In this document: piece by piece, positions 1-8,029 of the stretch
Position numbering within the stretch: the first letter of the stretch is position 1
Layout of the letters: each line of letters starts with the position of its first letter
Assembly (NCBI GenBank): GCA_947471745.1
Contig: CANJKZ010000723.1
Coordinates: 4,877,001 to 4,941,000 of the forward strand
DNA length: 64,000 nt
Reading direction: 5' to 3'
From: Closterium sp. Naga37s-1
Lineage: Eukaryota; Streptophyta; Zygnematophyceae; Desmidiales; Closteriaceae
The notes under the pieces: model-generated
The model's input: only the letters and a program-made list of their open reading frames with translations
What the model was told of the DNA's origin: nothing
Databases searched by the model: none
Made by a program: the position numbers and the translations under genes

Positions 1-83
1 TATAGGGGGTACACAATTCTAGGGTTAGGTACTTGTACTCTTTTCATTGCTAGTTCATTCATTCCTGTTCAGTGATTCCAACA
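1..83 (+). repeat. 5' LTR of element 1 (last 83 of 132 bp)
   Basis: Matches positions 7280-7362 of the right LTR base for base by eye. It ends in CCAACA, directly before the primer site. The first 49 bases lie left of the window. Confidence 0.95.
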
Positions 84-97
84 TGGTATAGAGCAGG
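84..97 (+). other. Primer binding site, element 1
   Basis: TGGTATAGAGCAGG follows the LTR end directly. The usual plant Copia primer site complementary to initiator tRNA-Met reads TGGTATCAGAGC; here one C after TGGTAT is missing. The same sequence is present in element 2 (19516-19529, minus), so it is the fixed state of this family and not a chance error. Confidence 0.8.
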
Positions 98-179
98 TCC
101 TTCCTAGGACCGAAATTTTCTAAGGGCCCACCACTACGTCACTACCTACCTACCTACCTACCCGTGCCCTAGGGCGCCT

Positions 180-800
180 CGGCGTGTCACGCCCCTAGAG
201 GCCCCTCTTGACGGCCCCGCGCTAGCCCTGTTCAGGCCCCGTCGGCCCCTTTAAGGCCCCGTTCAGGCCCCGCGCTAGCCCCGTTTAGGCCCCGTCGGCC
301 CCGTTTCAGGCCCCGTCGGCCCCACGCTAGCCCCTCTCAGGCCCCGTCGACCCGCGCTAGCCCCGTTTCAGGCCCCGTCGGCCCCCTTTTCAGGCCCCGT
401 CGGCCCCGCGCTAGCCCCGTTCAGGCCCCGTCGGCTCGCGCTAGCCCCGTTTCAGGCCCCGTCGGCCCCGTTTCAGGCCCCGTCGGCCCCGCGCTAGCCC
501 CTCTCAGGCCCCGTCGGCCCGCGCTAGCCCCGTTTCAGGCCCCGTCGGCCCGCGCTAGCCCCGTTTCAGGCCCCGTAGGCCCCGCGCTAGCCCCTCTCAG
601 GCCCCGTCGGCCCCGCGCTAGCCCCATTCAGGCCCCGATCAGGCCCGCGCTAGCCCCGTTTCAGGCCCCTTCGGCCCCGTTTCAGGCCCCGTCGGCCCCG
701 CGCTAGCCCCGTTCAGGCCCCGTCGGCCCCTTGCTAACCCCGTCAAGGCCCCGTTTGGCCCCGCGCTAGCCCCGCTCAGGCTCCGATCGGCCCCGCGCTC
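180..800 (+). repeat. GC-rich tandem repeat array in the 5' leader of element 1
   Basis: Many imperfect copies of short units built from GGCCCCGTCGGCCCC, GCGCTAGCCCCG and TTTCAGGCCCC, arranged in varying order. It lies between the primer site and the gag start. The leader is 987 bases here and 1071 bases in element 2, so the array differs by about 84 bases between otherwise near-identical copies. There is no coding signal in it; 800-1070 is GC-rich unique leader. Confidence 0.9.
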
Positions 801-1070
801 GCCCCTCTAGGGCCCCAACCGGCCCCGTGCCTACCTCGCCGACCCGTGCCCACCACCCAGAGGCCCCGGGCGGCCCGTTCCCGCCGCAGCACAAGAGGGA
901 GAGCGGGCGGCCCGTCTCCGCCATGACCTGAGCCGAGCCGCGCGCCCCGAGCCGAGCCGCGCCACCCAGCCGAGCCGCGACCCGACCTGAACCGAGCCGC
1001 GCCGCCCTACCCTACCTGGTTCGTCCTACCTGCTTCTCCTACCGCTACTGCTGCTATTTCTACTGTTCCT

Positions 1071-4000
1071 ATGGCTAGCCCACAGGTTCTCGTGTTCGAT
1101 GCTGAGGGCCGCCCTGTGAAGTTTGACACCTGGCTCGATGACCTGCACCTCTACCTACAGCTCACAGCCAAGGATGACATCTCACTGTACGATCACGCCC
1201 TAGGCCTTGTCACTGCCCCTGCTGCTACTGCTGACAGCACTGCTCGCTCACAGTGGCAGACTCGTGATGCCCACGCTCGCTTCGCCATTCGCAACTCCCT
1301 GCCGATAGACGAACGCGAGCACTTTGGTCACCACAAGACTGCACCGGCACTGTACACAGCTGTAGTTGCTCGCTACTCCTCACCTGCCTCTGCCGCACTA
1401 GGCCGTCTCTCCCTCCCCTACCTGTTTCCCGACCTGGCCTCCTTTCACACAGTCGCTGACCTCATCACGCACCTCCGTACTAGTGAGGCCCGCTTCCGTG
1501 CCGCCATGCCTGCTGAGTTCCTTGCCACGCACCCCCCTCCACTCTGGCTCACTCTCTATCACCTAGTCACCCGCCTCCCTGACACACTGCGTGCTGTCAG
1601 GGACCACTTCCTAGCTCGTTGCCCCACTGAGCTCACCATTGCCCTCCTCGAGAAGGAGCTACTTGCAGCTGAGGCTAGCATAGTCGCTGTAGGTGCCTCT
1701 CGTGGCGACCCCCGTACCCCGTTCTTTGAGGGGTGTTCTCCTTCCCCCCTTCTTCCCTCTGTCGCCTCTGCTGCTGCTGTCGACCTTCTTGGTACTGAGA
1801 AGGTCGGTACTGCGTCTGCCTCGAGCGGACGCCGCAGCGGCAAGGGCAAAGGGGGCAAGGGTAGTGGCGGTGACGGCGGGGGAGGCGGCGGTGGGGGCGG
1901 TGGAGGCAGTGGGGGTGGTGGCTCGGCTGGAGGGGCGAGTGGTAGCGGTGGGGGTGGTGGCGGCAGCGGCGGGGGAGGTGGCAGGAGTGGAGGCGGCGGT
2001 TGGGGTGGCGGTGGACGAGGCGGCGGCAGGGGTTGGGGTGGTCGAGGAGGTGGCAGCGGTGGTGGTGGCCGTGGAGGCGCTGGCGGTGGCCAGGGCCAGC
2101 AGCACACCCTCTCACCCCAGGAGGTCCGTGAGTGGTACTCTCAGCACGGGGGTGGGGGTGGTCTTAGCTGCACGTACGTCATTCGCACTGGTGACCGCAC
2201 TGGTCAGCAGTGTGGACGACCGCACGCCACACAGCGCTGCTTCTCTCGTCTCGACGACGCTTGGCGTGTTCAGTTCCCTCAGGCCACTGAGCTGCCCCGC
2301 TGGCTTGATCTCCTGAAGAAGGGGATTGATATCTATGCTCTAGACTTTGATGCTATTCTATCTGCCATGTATGTGATGTCTACTAGTGGAGAGGGTGCTG
2401 AGTACTTGTGTGTGCCGCCCGACCCGGGCATTAGGGCCAGTGCGTCTGCCGCTCCAGGTACTCACGTGTCGGCTACCCCAGGTGCTGGTGAGGCTGCTGC
2501 TCTAGGTGCTCGTGTGTCTCCCCCCCTTGGTACTGCGTCGACTGCCGCACTGCACACCTTCACACTGGACTCAGGTGCTTCTCGCTGCTTCTTTCGTGAC
2601 CGCACTGCCCTTGAGCCACTTACTCGGCCAGTTGCTGTCTCCCTTGCTGACCCCTCTGGGGGTCCGGTCATTGCGACCTCTTCCACTGTCCTTCCCTGCC
2701 CTGCGGTCCCGTCGGGCACACTGTCAGGTCTCCACCTCCCCTCGTTCTCTACGAACTTGGTGGCAGGCTGTGCACTCCAGGACGGGGGTGTTCACCAGTT
2801 CACCCCTGCCTACGAGCGCGTGACACACTGCACGTGTGCTCGTACGGGCCGTCACTTGGCTACCTTCACTCGGCAGCCGGGGTCGGACCTGTACACACTG
2901 ACTACTGAGTCCCCTCAGGTTGCTGCGACTGCGTCCGCGTCCGCGTCAGGTCAGCTGTCCGCCCCCTGCTCGTGTCGCTCTTTGGCACACGAGACTGTCC
3001 TCTGGCACCACCGCCTTGGCCACCCGTCTGTGCAGCGGCTTCGTGCCATGCACTCCAGGTACCTTGTCTCTGGCCTGCCCAGGGTCCTTCCTCCCCTCCC
3101 ACCCTCGCCTGCTCCTACCTGTCTCCCCTGTGTCGAGGGACGGCAGCGCGCCGCTCCTCACTCCTCCTCGTTCCCCCCGACGACTGCTCCCTTGCAGACA
3201 CTCCACATGGACGTGTGGGGCCCAGCCCGCGTCCGTGGTCAGGGTCAGGAGAGGTACTTCCTGATAGTTGTTGACGACTACTCGCGCTACACCTCGGTCT
3301 TCCCCTTGCGCACCAAGGGTGAGGTCCCTGATGTCTTGATCCCTTGGATCCGCAGAGCCCGTCTCCAGCTCAGCGAGCGTTTTCACTCGGACTTTCCTGT
3401 CCTGCGCTTGCACTCTGACAGAGGTGGTGAGTTCTCCTCCGACCTCTTGGCAGCCTACTGTGCTGAGCACGGCATTGAGCAGTCGTTCACGCTTCCGGCT
3501 TCTCCACAGCAGAATGGGGTTGCGGAGCGCCGCATTGGCCTGGTCATGGAGGTCGCCCGTACCTCCTTGATCCATGCGGCTGCCCCCCACTTTCTGTGGC
3601 CGTTTGCGGTCCGGTACGCTGCGCATCAACTCAACCTCTGGCCCCGTGTCTCCTTGCCGGAGACCTCGCCCACGCTACTGTGGACGGGGGAGGTTGGCGA
3701 TGCATCGCGTTTCCGGGTCTGGGGGTCTCGAGCTTTTGTCCGCGATTCGTCTGCGGACAAGCTCTCCTCCCGTGCTGTTCCCTGCGTCTTCCTCGGCTTT
3801 GTCCCGGACGCGTCTGGTTGGCAGTTTTACCACGCCACCTCGCGCCGAGTCTTGCCCTCCCAGGACGTCACTTTTGACGAGTCCGTCCCCTACTACCGCC
3901 TCTTCCCCTACCGCACTGCCCCGCTCCCCCCCCCGCCTCTCTTCCTCTCGCCAGGTGCTGCTGTTGCAGACCCCCTCCCCCCTCAGGGTGCCGCTCCCTC

Positions 4001-7000
4001 AGGTGTGTCTCAGGTAGACCCGGTTGAGCCTGTTGAGGTAGCTGTCGACTCTCGTCCTGCTGGGGGTGCTGAGCCTGGGGGTGCTGAGCCTGGGGGTGTG
4101 GAGCCTGGGGGTGTGGAGCCTGGGGGTGTGGAGCCTGGGGGTGTGGAGCTTGAGGGTGCTGAGCTTGGGGGGGTGGAGCCTCGTGGTACTGAGCTGCGGA
4201 GTCCGGAGTCTGGGGGTTCTGCGTCTGGAGGTACGAGGTCTGGGAGTCCTGCACCTGGAGGAGCCCTCTCCTCGGAGCAGCTACGTGCGTGGTACTTAGA
4301 GTACTGCAGCCTCCGGAGAGGTACCGCTCGAGCCGGACGTCCTACTGGGACTGGTGCTAGTACTTCTTCTCCCGTTCGGGAGCTCCCCTCCCGCGAGCGG
4401 ATCCGTGAGTGGTACGAGCGGCGCTGCACTCTTCGGAGTGGCGTGCCTCGTGTTACGAACCCCGCTGCTGTTGGAGCTGCTGCTGGTGCTGAGGACCCGG
4501 GCGTTGGAGCTGCTGCTGGTGCTGAGGACCCGGGCGTTGGAGCTGCTGCTGGTGCTGAGGACCCGGGCGTTGGAGCCGCTGCTGGTGCTGAGGACCCGGG
4601 CGCTGGAGCTGCTGCTGGTGCTGAGGACCCAGGCGTTGGAGCTACTGCTGGTGCTGAGGACCCGGGCGTTGGAGCTACCGCTGGTGCTGAGGACGTGGAC
4701 GCTGGAGCTGCTGCTGGTGCTGCCGACCCTGGTGCGGGTGTCCCTGCTGGCTCTGGTGTCGCTGCTCGGTCTCAGCCGTACTTTGTTCCGCTCCTTCAGC
4801 AGGTTCTTGGTCAGCTTCCTCCTCCTTTTCCTCCTCCCTCCTTAGAGTGTCCTCAGCCTGTCCAGCTGCAGTCGGCGTTACCGTCTGCCTCCTCTCTCCT
4901 TGGTCCTGCTCCTTACACTGGTCCGACTGGAGGTCTTACTGAGCGGCGTGAGCCTGCGTCTCGTCCTGCGTCGCCTGAGTCTCGTCCTGGGTCGCCTGTC
5001 CGCACTGCTCTCTCTAGTCATCGAGTCCAGCGTCAGCGTCTTCCTGCTGTCCCAGGCACTCACCGGATGGCGCTTCGTCCGTCCACTGCTCCACAGCGTG
5101 TCCCACTGCCGTCTCCTCCTGCTTCCTCTATTCCTGCTCTTCCTGACCCTGGGTCAGACTCTCTTCGTGCTACCAGTCCTGCTGTCACGCGTCTCCTGGC
5201 CACTGTTGTCACTGACCCTTCCTTTGAGTCTGCTGCTGCGTCTGCCTTAGTTGCTGAGCTTGTCGACTTTGCTGCTCGCTGTCGTCTAGACTACGCTGCT
5301 AGCCTAGTTGCTGAGTCTGAGTCTGTCTGTCCTCCGTCCGTCGGGGGTGAGTGTGCTCTTGGCACTGACGTCCTTGAGGACAGGCAGGAGGAGTTCCAGT
5401 GCTTTGCTGCCGCTTTGCCCCATCTCGTGTCCATGCTTGTTTCCCCTGAGGGAGACCCGGATGCACCAGACATCCCGACCCCACGCTCTTACGCAGAGGC
5501 GATGGCCGGTCCCTACTCCTCTCAGTGGCAGTCAGCCATGGACACAGAGATGGCTTCCTGGAAGTCCACAGGCACCTACGTCGACGAGGTTCCCCCGCCT
5601 GGGGCGAACATCGTCAGTGGCATGTGGATTTTCAGGGTGAAGCGGCCGCCGGGTTCTCCGCCTGTCTTCAAGGCGCGTTACGTTGCACGAGGCTTCAGTC
5701 AGCGCGAGGGAGTTGACTTCTTCCAGACCTTCTCCCCGACCCCGAAGATGACCACTCTTCGGGTTCTGCTGCACGTCGCCGCTCAGCGTGACTACGAGCT
5801 CCACTCGCTTGACTTCAGCACTGCTTTCCTGCAGGGCAGCCTGCACGAGGAGATCTGGCTGCGCCGTCCACCTGGCTTCACTGGGTCGTTCCCTCCTGGT
5901 ACCCAGTGGAGCCTCCGACGGCCAGTCTACGGTCTCCGCCAGGCGCCTCGTGAGTGGCACGACACACTGAGGACTACGCTTGCGGCTCTTGGGTTCGCGC
6001 CTTCTACTGCTGACCCGTCGCTGTTTCTACGCACCGACACCTCACTGCCGCCGTTCTACGTCCTTGTGTACGTCGACGACTTGGTTTTTGCTACTGCTGA
6101 CACTGTGGCACTCGCCCACGTGAAGTCGGAGCTGCAGAAGAGACACACGTGCACAGACCTGGGTGAACTGACAAGCTATCTTGGCTTGCGGATCACCCGG
6201 GACAGAGCACGCCGCACCATCACCTTGACTCAGTCACACATGGTGCAGCAGGTCCTTCAGCGCTTCCGCTTCACGTACTCCTCGCCTCAGCCCACTCCTC
6301 TGCCTACCGGTCACTCGCTCTCAGCTCTGCCTTCGGATGAGTCCGTAGAGCCGAGTGGCCCGTATCCAGAGCTTGTGGGTTGCCTCATGTACCTGATGAC
6401 CTGCACTCGACCAGACCTTGCATACCCTCTCAGCATTCTTGCACGCTATGTCGCTCCCGGCCGTCACCGGAAGGAGCACATGGATGCAGCTAAGAGGGTG
6501 TTGCGCTACTTGTGCAGTACGTCGGGCATGGGGCTAGTGCTTGGAGGGCGAGTCCCAGTTGTTCTCACTGGACACTCAGACGCTTCTTGGGCAGACGACC
6601 AGGCTACTCAGCGGTCGTCTCAGGGTTACTCCTTCAGTCTTGGCTCTGGTTCTGTTTCTTGGCGTTCTACTCGCTCTTCTTCTGTTCTCAGCTCCAGTTG
6701 TGAGGCTGAGATCTACGCCACAGCCATGGCGGCCCAGGAGCTACGCTGGCTCACCTACTTGCTGACCGACCTTGGAGAGCAGCCTCGTTCTCCTCCAGTG
6801 CTGTACGTCGACAACAAGGCAGCCATTGCCTTGTGTGAGGAGCACAGACTGGAGCACAGAACGAAGCACATTGCTCTGCGTTACTTCCTCGCTCGAGAGC
6901 TGCAGCAGCGTGGTCAGCTTCGCCTGCGTTACGTGGCCTCTGAGGCCAACACTGCTGATGTGTTCACCAAGGCGCTTCAGCCTTGTGACCATCAGCGCTT

Positions 7001-7052
7001 TTGCACTCTTCTAGGCCTTGTGCCTACTGGACCTCACTTGCTTACTTCTTGA
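1071..7052 (+). CDS. Gag-Pol polyprotein of Copia element 1
   Basis: 1993 residues in one frame with no separate gag stop. Order: Gag capsid-like region (about 1-230), Gly/RGG-rich stretch (about 250-345), a Cys/His motif starting near residue 367 (C-x13-C-x3-H-x4-C), aspartic protease with DSGA at D500, GAG-pre-integrase zinc region (LWHHRLGHPS near 644), integrase with D714, D783 and E819 (DD35E spacing), a repeat-rich linker (about 990-1470), reverse transcriptase with YVDD at 1667-1670, and RNase H with HSDASW, CEAEIYA and YVDNKAA motifs. The start is the first ATG after the leader and opens with MASPQVLVFDAEGR, conserved in the inverted copy and in J (MATPTVLSFDAEGR). All catalytic residues I could locate are present. 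The expected roles are particle assembly, polyprotein cleavage, reverse transcription and integration. The linker contains 5-residue and 11-residue tandem repeats. Confidence 0.97.
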   Translation: MASPQVLVFDAEGRPVKFDTWLDDLHLYLQLTAKDDISLYDHALGLVTAPAATADSTARSQWQTRDAHARFAIRNSLPIDEREHFGHHKTAPALYTAVVARYSSPASAALGRLSLPYLFPDLASFHTVADLITHLRTSEARFRAAMPAEFLATHPPPLWLTLYHLVTRLPDTLRAVRDHFLARCPTELTIALLEKELLAAEASIVAVGASRGDPRTPFFEGCSPSPLLPSVASAAAVDLLGTEKVGTASASSGRRSGKGKGGKGSGGDGGGGGGGGGGGSGGGGSAGGASGSGGGGGGSGGGGGRSGGGGWGGGGRGGGRGWGGRGGGSGGGGRGGAGGGQGQQHTLSPQEVREWYSQHGGGGGLSCTYVIRTGDRTGQQCGRPHATQRCFSRLDDAWRVQFPQATELPRWLDLLKKGIDIYALDFDAILSAMYVMSTSGEGAEYLCVPPDPGIRASASAAPGTHVSATPGAGEAAALGARVSPPLGTASTAALHTFTLDSGASRCFFRDRTALEPLTRPVAVSLADPSGGPVIATSSTVLPCPAVPSGTLSGLHLPSFSTNLVAGCALQDGGVHQFTPAYERVTHCTCARTGRHLATFTRQPGSDLYTLTTESPQVAATASASASGQLSAPCSCRSLAHETVLWHHRLGHPSVQRLRAMHSRYLVSGLPRVLPPLPPSPAPTCLPCVEGRQRAAPHSSSFPPTTAPLQTLHMDVWGPARVRGQGQERYFLIVVDDYSRYTSVFPLRTKGEVPDVLIPWIRRARLQLSERFHSDFPVLRLHSDRGGEFSSDLLAAYCAEHGIEQSFTLPASPQQNGVAERRIGLVMEVARTSLIHAAAPHFLWPFAVRYAAHQLNLWPRVSLPETSPTLLWTGEVGDASRFRVWGSRAFVRDSSADKLSSRAVPCVFLGFVPDASGWQFYHATSRRVLPSQDVTFDESVPYYRLFPYRTAPLPPPPLFLSPGAAVADPLPPQGAAPSGVSQVDPVEPVEVAVDSRPAGGAEPGGAEPGGVEPGGVEPGGVEPGGVELEGAELGGVEPRGTELRSPESGGSASGGTRSGSPAPGGALSSEQLRAWYLEYCSLRRGTARAGRPTGTGASTSSPVRELPSRERIREWYERRCTLRSGVPRVTNPAAVGAAAGAEDPGVGAAAGAEDPGVGAAAGAEDPGVGAAAGAEDPGAGAAAGAEDPGVGATAGAEDPGVGATAGAEDVDAGAAAGAADPGAGVPAGSGVAARSQPYFVPLLQQVLGQLPPPFPPPSLECPQPVQLQSALPSASSLLGPAPYTGPTGGLTERREPASRPASPESRPGSPVRTALSSHRVQRQRLPAVPGTHRMALRPSTAPQRVPLPSPPASSIPALPDPGSDSLRATSPAVTRLLATVVTDPSFESAAASALVAELVDFAARCRLDYAASLVAESESVCPPSVGGECALGTDVLEDRQEEFQCFAAALPHLVSMLVSPEGDPDAPDIPTPRSYAEAMAGPYSSQWQSAMDTEMASWKSTGTYVDEVPPPGANIVSGMWIFRVKRPPGSPPVFKARYVARGFSQREGVDFFQTFSPTPKMTTLRVLLHVAAQRDYELHSLDFSTAFLQGSLHEEIWLRRPPGFTGSFPPGTQWSLRRPVYGLRQAPREWHDTLRTTLAALGFAPSTADPSLFLRTDTSLPPFYVLVYVDDLVFATADTVALAHVKSELQKRHTCTDLGELTSYLGLRITRDRARRTITLTQSHMVQQVLQRFRFTYSSPQPTPLPTGHSLSALPSDESVEPSGPYPELVGCLMYLMTCTRPDLAYPLSILARYVAPGRHRKEHMDAAKRVLRYLCSTSGMGLVLGGRVPVVLTGHSDASWADDQATQRSSQGYSFSLGSGSVSWRSTRSSSVLSSSCEAEIYATAMAAQELRWLTYLLTDLGEQPRSPPVLYVDNKAAIALCEEHRLEHRTKHIALRYFLARELQQRGQLRLRYVASEANTADVFTKALQPCDHQRFCTLLGLVPTGPHLLTS
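4057..4730 (+). repeat. In-frame minisatellites in the integrase-RT linker of element 1
   Basis: Two arrays keep the reading frame. Around 4063-4165, 15-base units encode GG(A/V)EP about six times. Around 4477-4715, 33-base units encode the 11-residue unit G(V/A)GA(A/T)AGAEDP about seven times. Between them lie two copies of a Trp-Tyr motif (QLRAWY, RIREWY). Element 2 has the same arrays. Confidence 0.9.
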
Positions 7053-7098
7053 GTCTGTTGTACTGTGATCTCTATATATATAAACCTGCATGTGAACT

Positions 7099-7208
7099 GG
7101 TCTTGTGACCACTTGCTTGTGCTCGGAATTTGTGTGGTATCCTTGAGATCCACCCTGAGCTTGTTTTGCCTTGCTTTACCTTGACTGGTCTTGTGACCCC
7201 TAGTTCTC
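7099..7208 (+). other. Conserved 3' UTR hairpins of element 1
   Basis: Two copies of GGTCTTGTGACC (7099-7110 and 7197-7208) can each fold as a 4-bp stem with a TTGT loop. In the related elements the first copy is GGCCTTGTGGCC, so the third pair changes from T-A to C-G on both sides. Between them a GCTCGG/CTGAGC pairing with a GT wobble encloses the conserved GATCCACCCTGAGC block. The function is unknown; it may act in RNA packaging or stability. Confidence 0.55.
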
Positions 7209-7220
7209 CCCCACTTTGCC

Positions 7221-7230
7221 TATGGGGGTG
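7221..7230 (+). other. Polypurine tract, element 1
   Basis: TATGGGGGTG abuts the right LTR start TGTCAAACA. The same G-rich block, preceded by CCCCACTTTGCC, precedes the 3' LTR of nearly every related element in the window, as expected for the plus-strand primer. Confidence 0.85.
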
Positions 7231-7362
7231 TGTCAAACATTATATATGTTGTGTTAGTTTAGGCTACAGTGGGTTAGCCTATAGGGGGTACACAATTCTA
7301 GGGTTAGGTACTTGTACTCTTTTCATTGCTAGTTCATTCATTCCTGTTCAGTGATTCCAACA
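7231..7362 (+). repeat. 3' LTR of element 1 (132 bp)
   Basis: Begins TGTCAAACAT and ends CCAACA (TG...CA termini). It appears identical to both LTRs of element 2. It contains TAGGGTTAGGTACTTG, a block shared in variant form by the LTRs of most families here. Confidence 0.95.
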
Positions 7363-7735
7363 GCTCACTGCATAACTTTGCTTGTAATGTGTTCTATATA
7401 CTTATACCCGCATGCTTACACTTGCTAGGTTGTGATCACTGTACTGCTTGTTCCGATTTATATAACTCTACATGTGAACTGGCCTTGTGGCCATTTGATT
7501 GTGCTCAGAGTGTGTGGTGACTTTGTGATCCACCCTGAGCTTGCTTTGCTTTACTTGACTGGTCTTGTGGCCACTTGTTCTCCCCCACTTTGCCTATGGG
7601 GGTGTGTCAAACTATAATGATGCATATGTTGTGTAGGCTGTAGTGGGGTAGCCCATAAGGGGGTACAACCCAATTAGGGTTAGCACTTGTACCCAGTTCT
7701 ATTCTCAATGTATCATTCTCGCTTAGTCTTCTGAT
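7363..7735 (+). mobile_element. Older Copia relic: 3' UTR and LTR
   Basis: After element 1 the sequence resumes as the 3' end of a related Copia: CATGTGAACTGGCCTTGTGG, the GATCCACCCTGAGC block, TATGGGGGTG, then an LTR from 7605 (TGTCAAACTATAATG) to about 7735. Element 1 therefore inserted in this 3' UTR. The 5' part of the relic should lie left of the window. Confidence 0.85.
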
Positions 7736-8029
7736 AGTGAGTAGGTCTTGCACTTTGATATTAAGCAGCCTCTCAGGTGCTTGAAGGGGCTTTTACCCAG
7801 TACATGATCCTTTTGTTAAAGCTAATCAACTCCTCTTCCACCTCCTACCTGTTCACAGGGTCCGCCATCATCGCAAAAGGAGATTTCCAGACACCTTAAC
7901 TGCCTTTTTCCACCTCACTCCGCTTTGTCCAGCGTTTCATGATCGCCGGGTGTGCGTACAACGTAGCAATTCCCTGTGAGAGCTCCGTCGCCTTCTCCGT
8001 CCCGTTAGGCTCCCTAAATTACTTTCCAC
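7736..8029. other. No gene recognised
   Basis: About 300 bases of mixed composition between an LTR end and a LINE fragment. I see no coding or structural signal in it; part may be the degraded 3' end of the LINE. Confidence 0.5.

Larger units (their letters stand above)
1..7362 (+). mobile_element. Copia LTR retrotransposon, element 1 (intact coding part; left LTR truncated by window edge)
   Basis: Seen: partial left LTR (1-83), primer site (84), GC-rich repeat leader, one uninterrupted Gag-Pol ORF (1071-7052), 3' untranslated region, polypurine tract (7221-7230) and a complete 132-bp right LTR (7231-7362). The order protease, integrase, reverse transcriptase, RNase H is the Copia (Ty1) order. 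The left LTR lacks its first 49 bases, so the left target duplication is off the window; the base after the right LTR starts GCTCA. The element lies in the 3' UTR of an older Copia relic (7363-7735). An almost identical inverted copy lies at 12166-19661. No stop or frameshift was found, so it may be autonomous. Confidence 0.97.

Noticed and set aside
180..800. CRISPR-like regularly spaced repeats
   Set aside because: The units are contiguous and variable, without spacers of constant length, and lie in an LTR retrotransposon leader of a eukaryote.
1559..2316. Long Pro-, His- or Ala-rich frames on both strands over the Gly-rich part of gag (mirrored at 17212-17969)
   Set aside because: They are forced by the GGN-repeat composition, overlap a conserved gag frame and appear as mirror images in the inverted copy.
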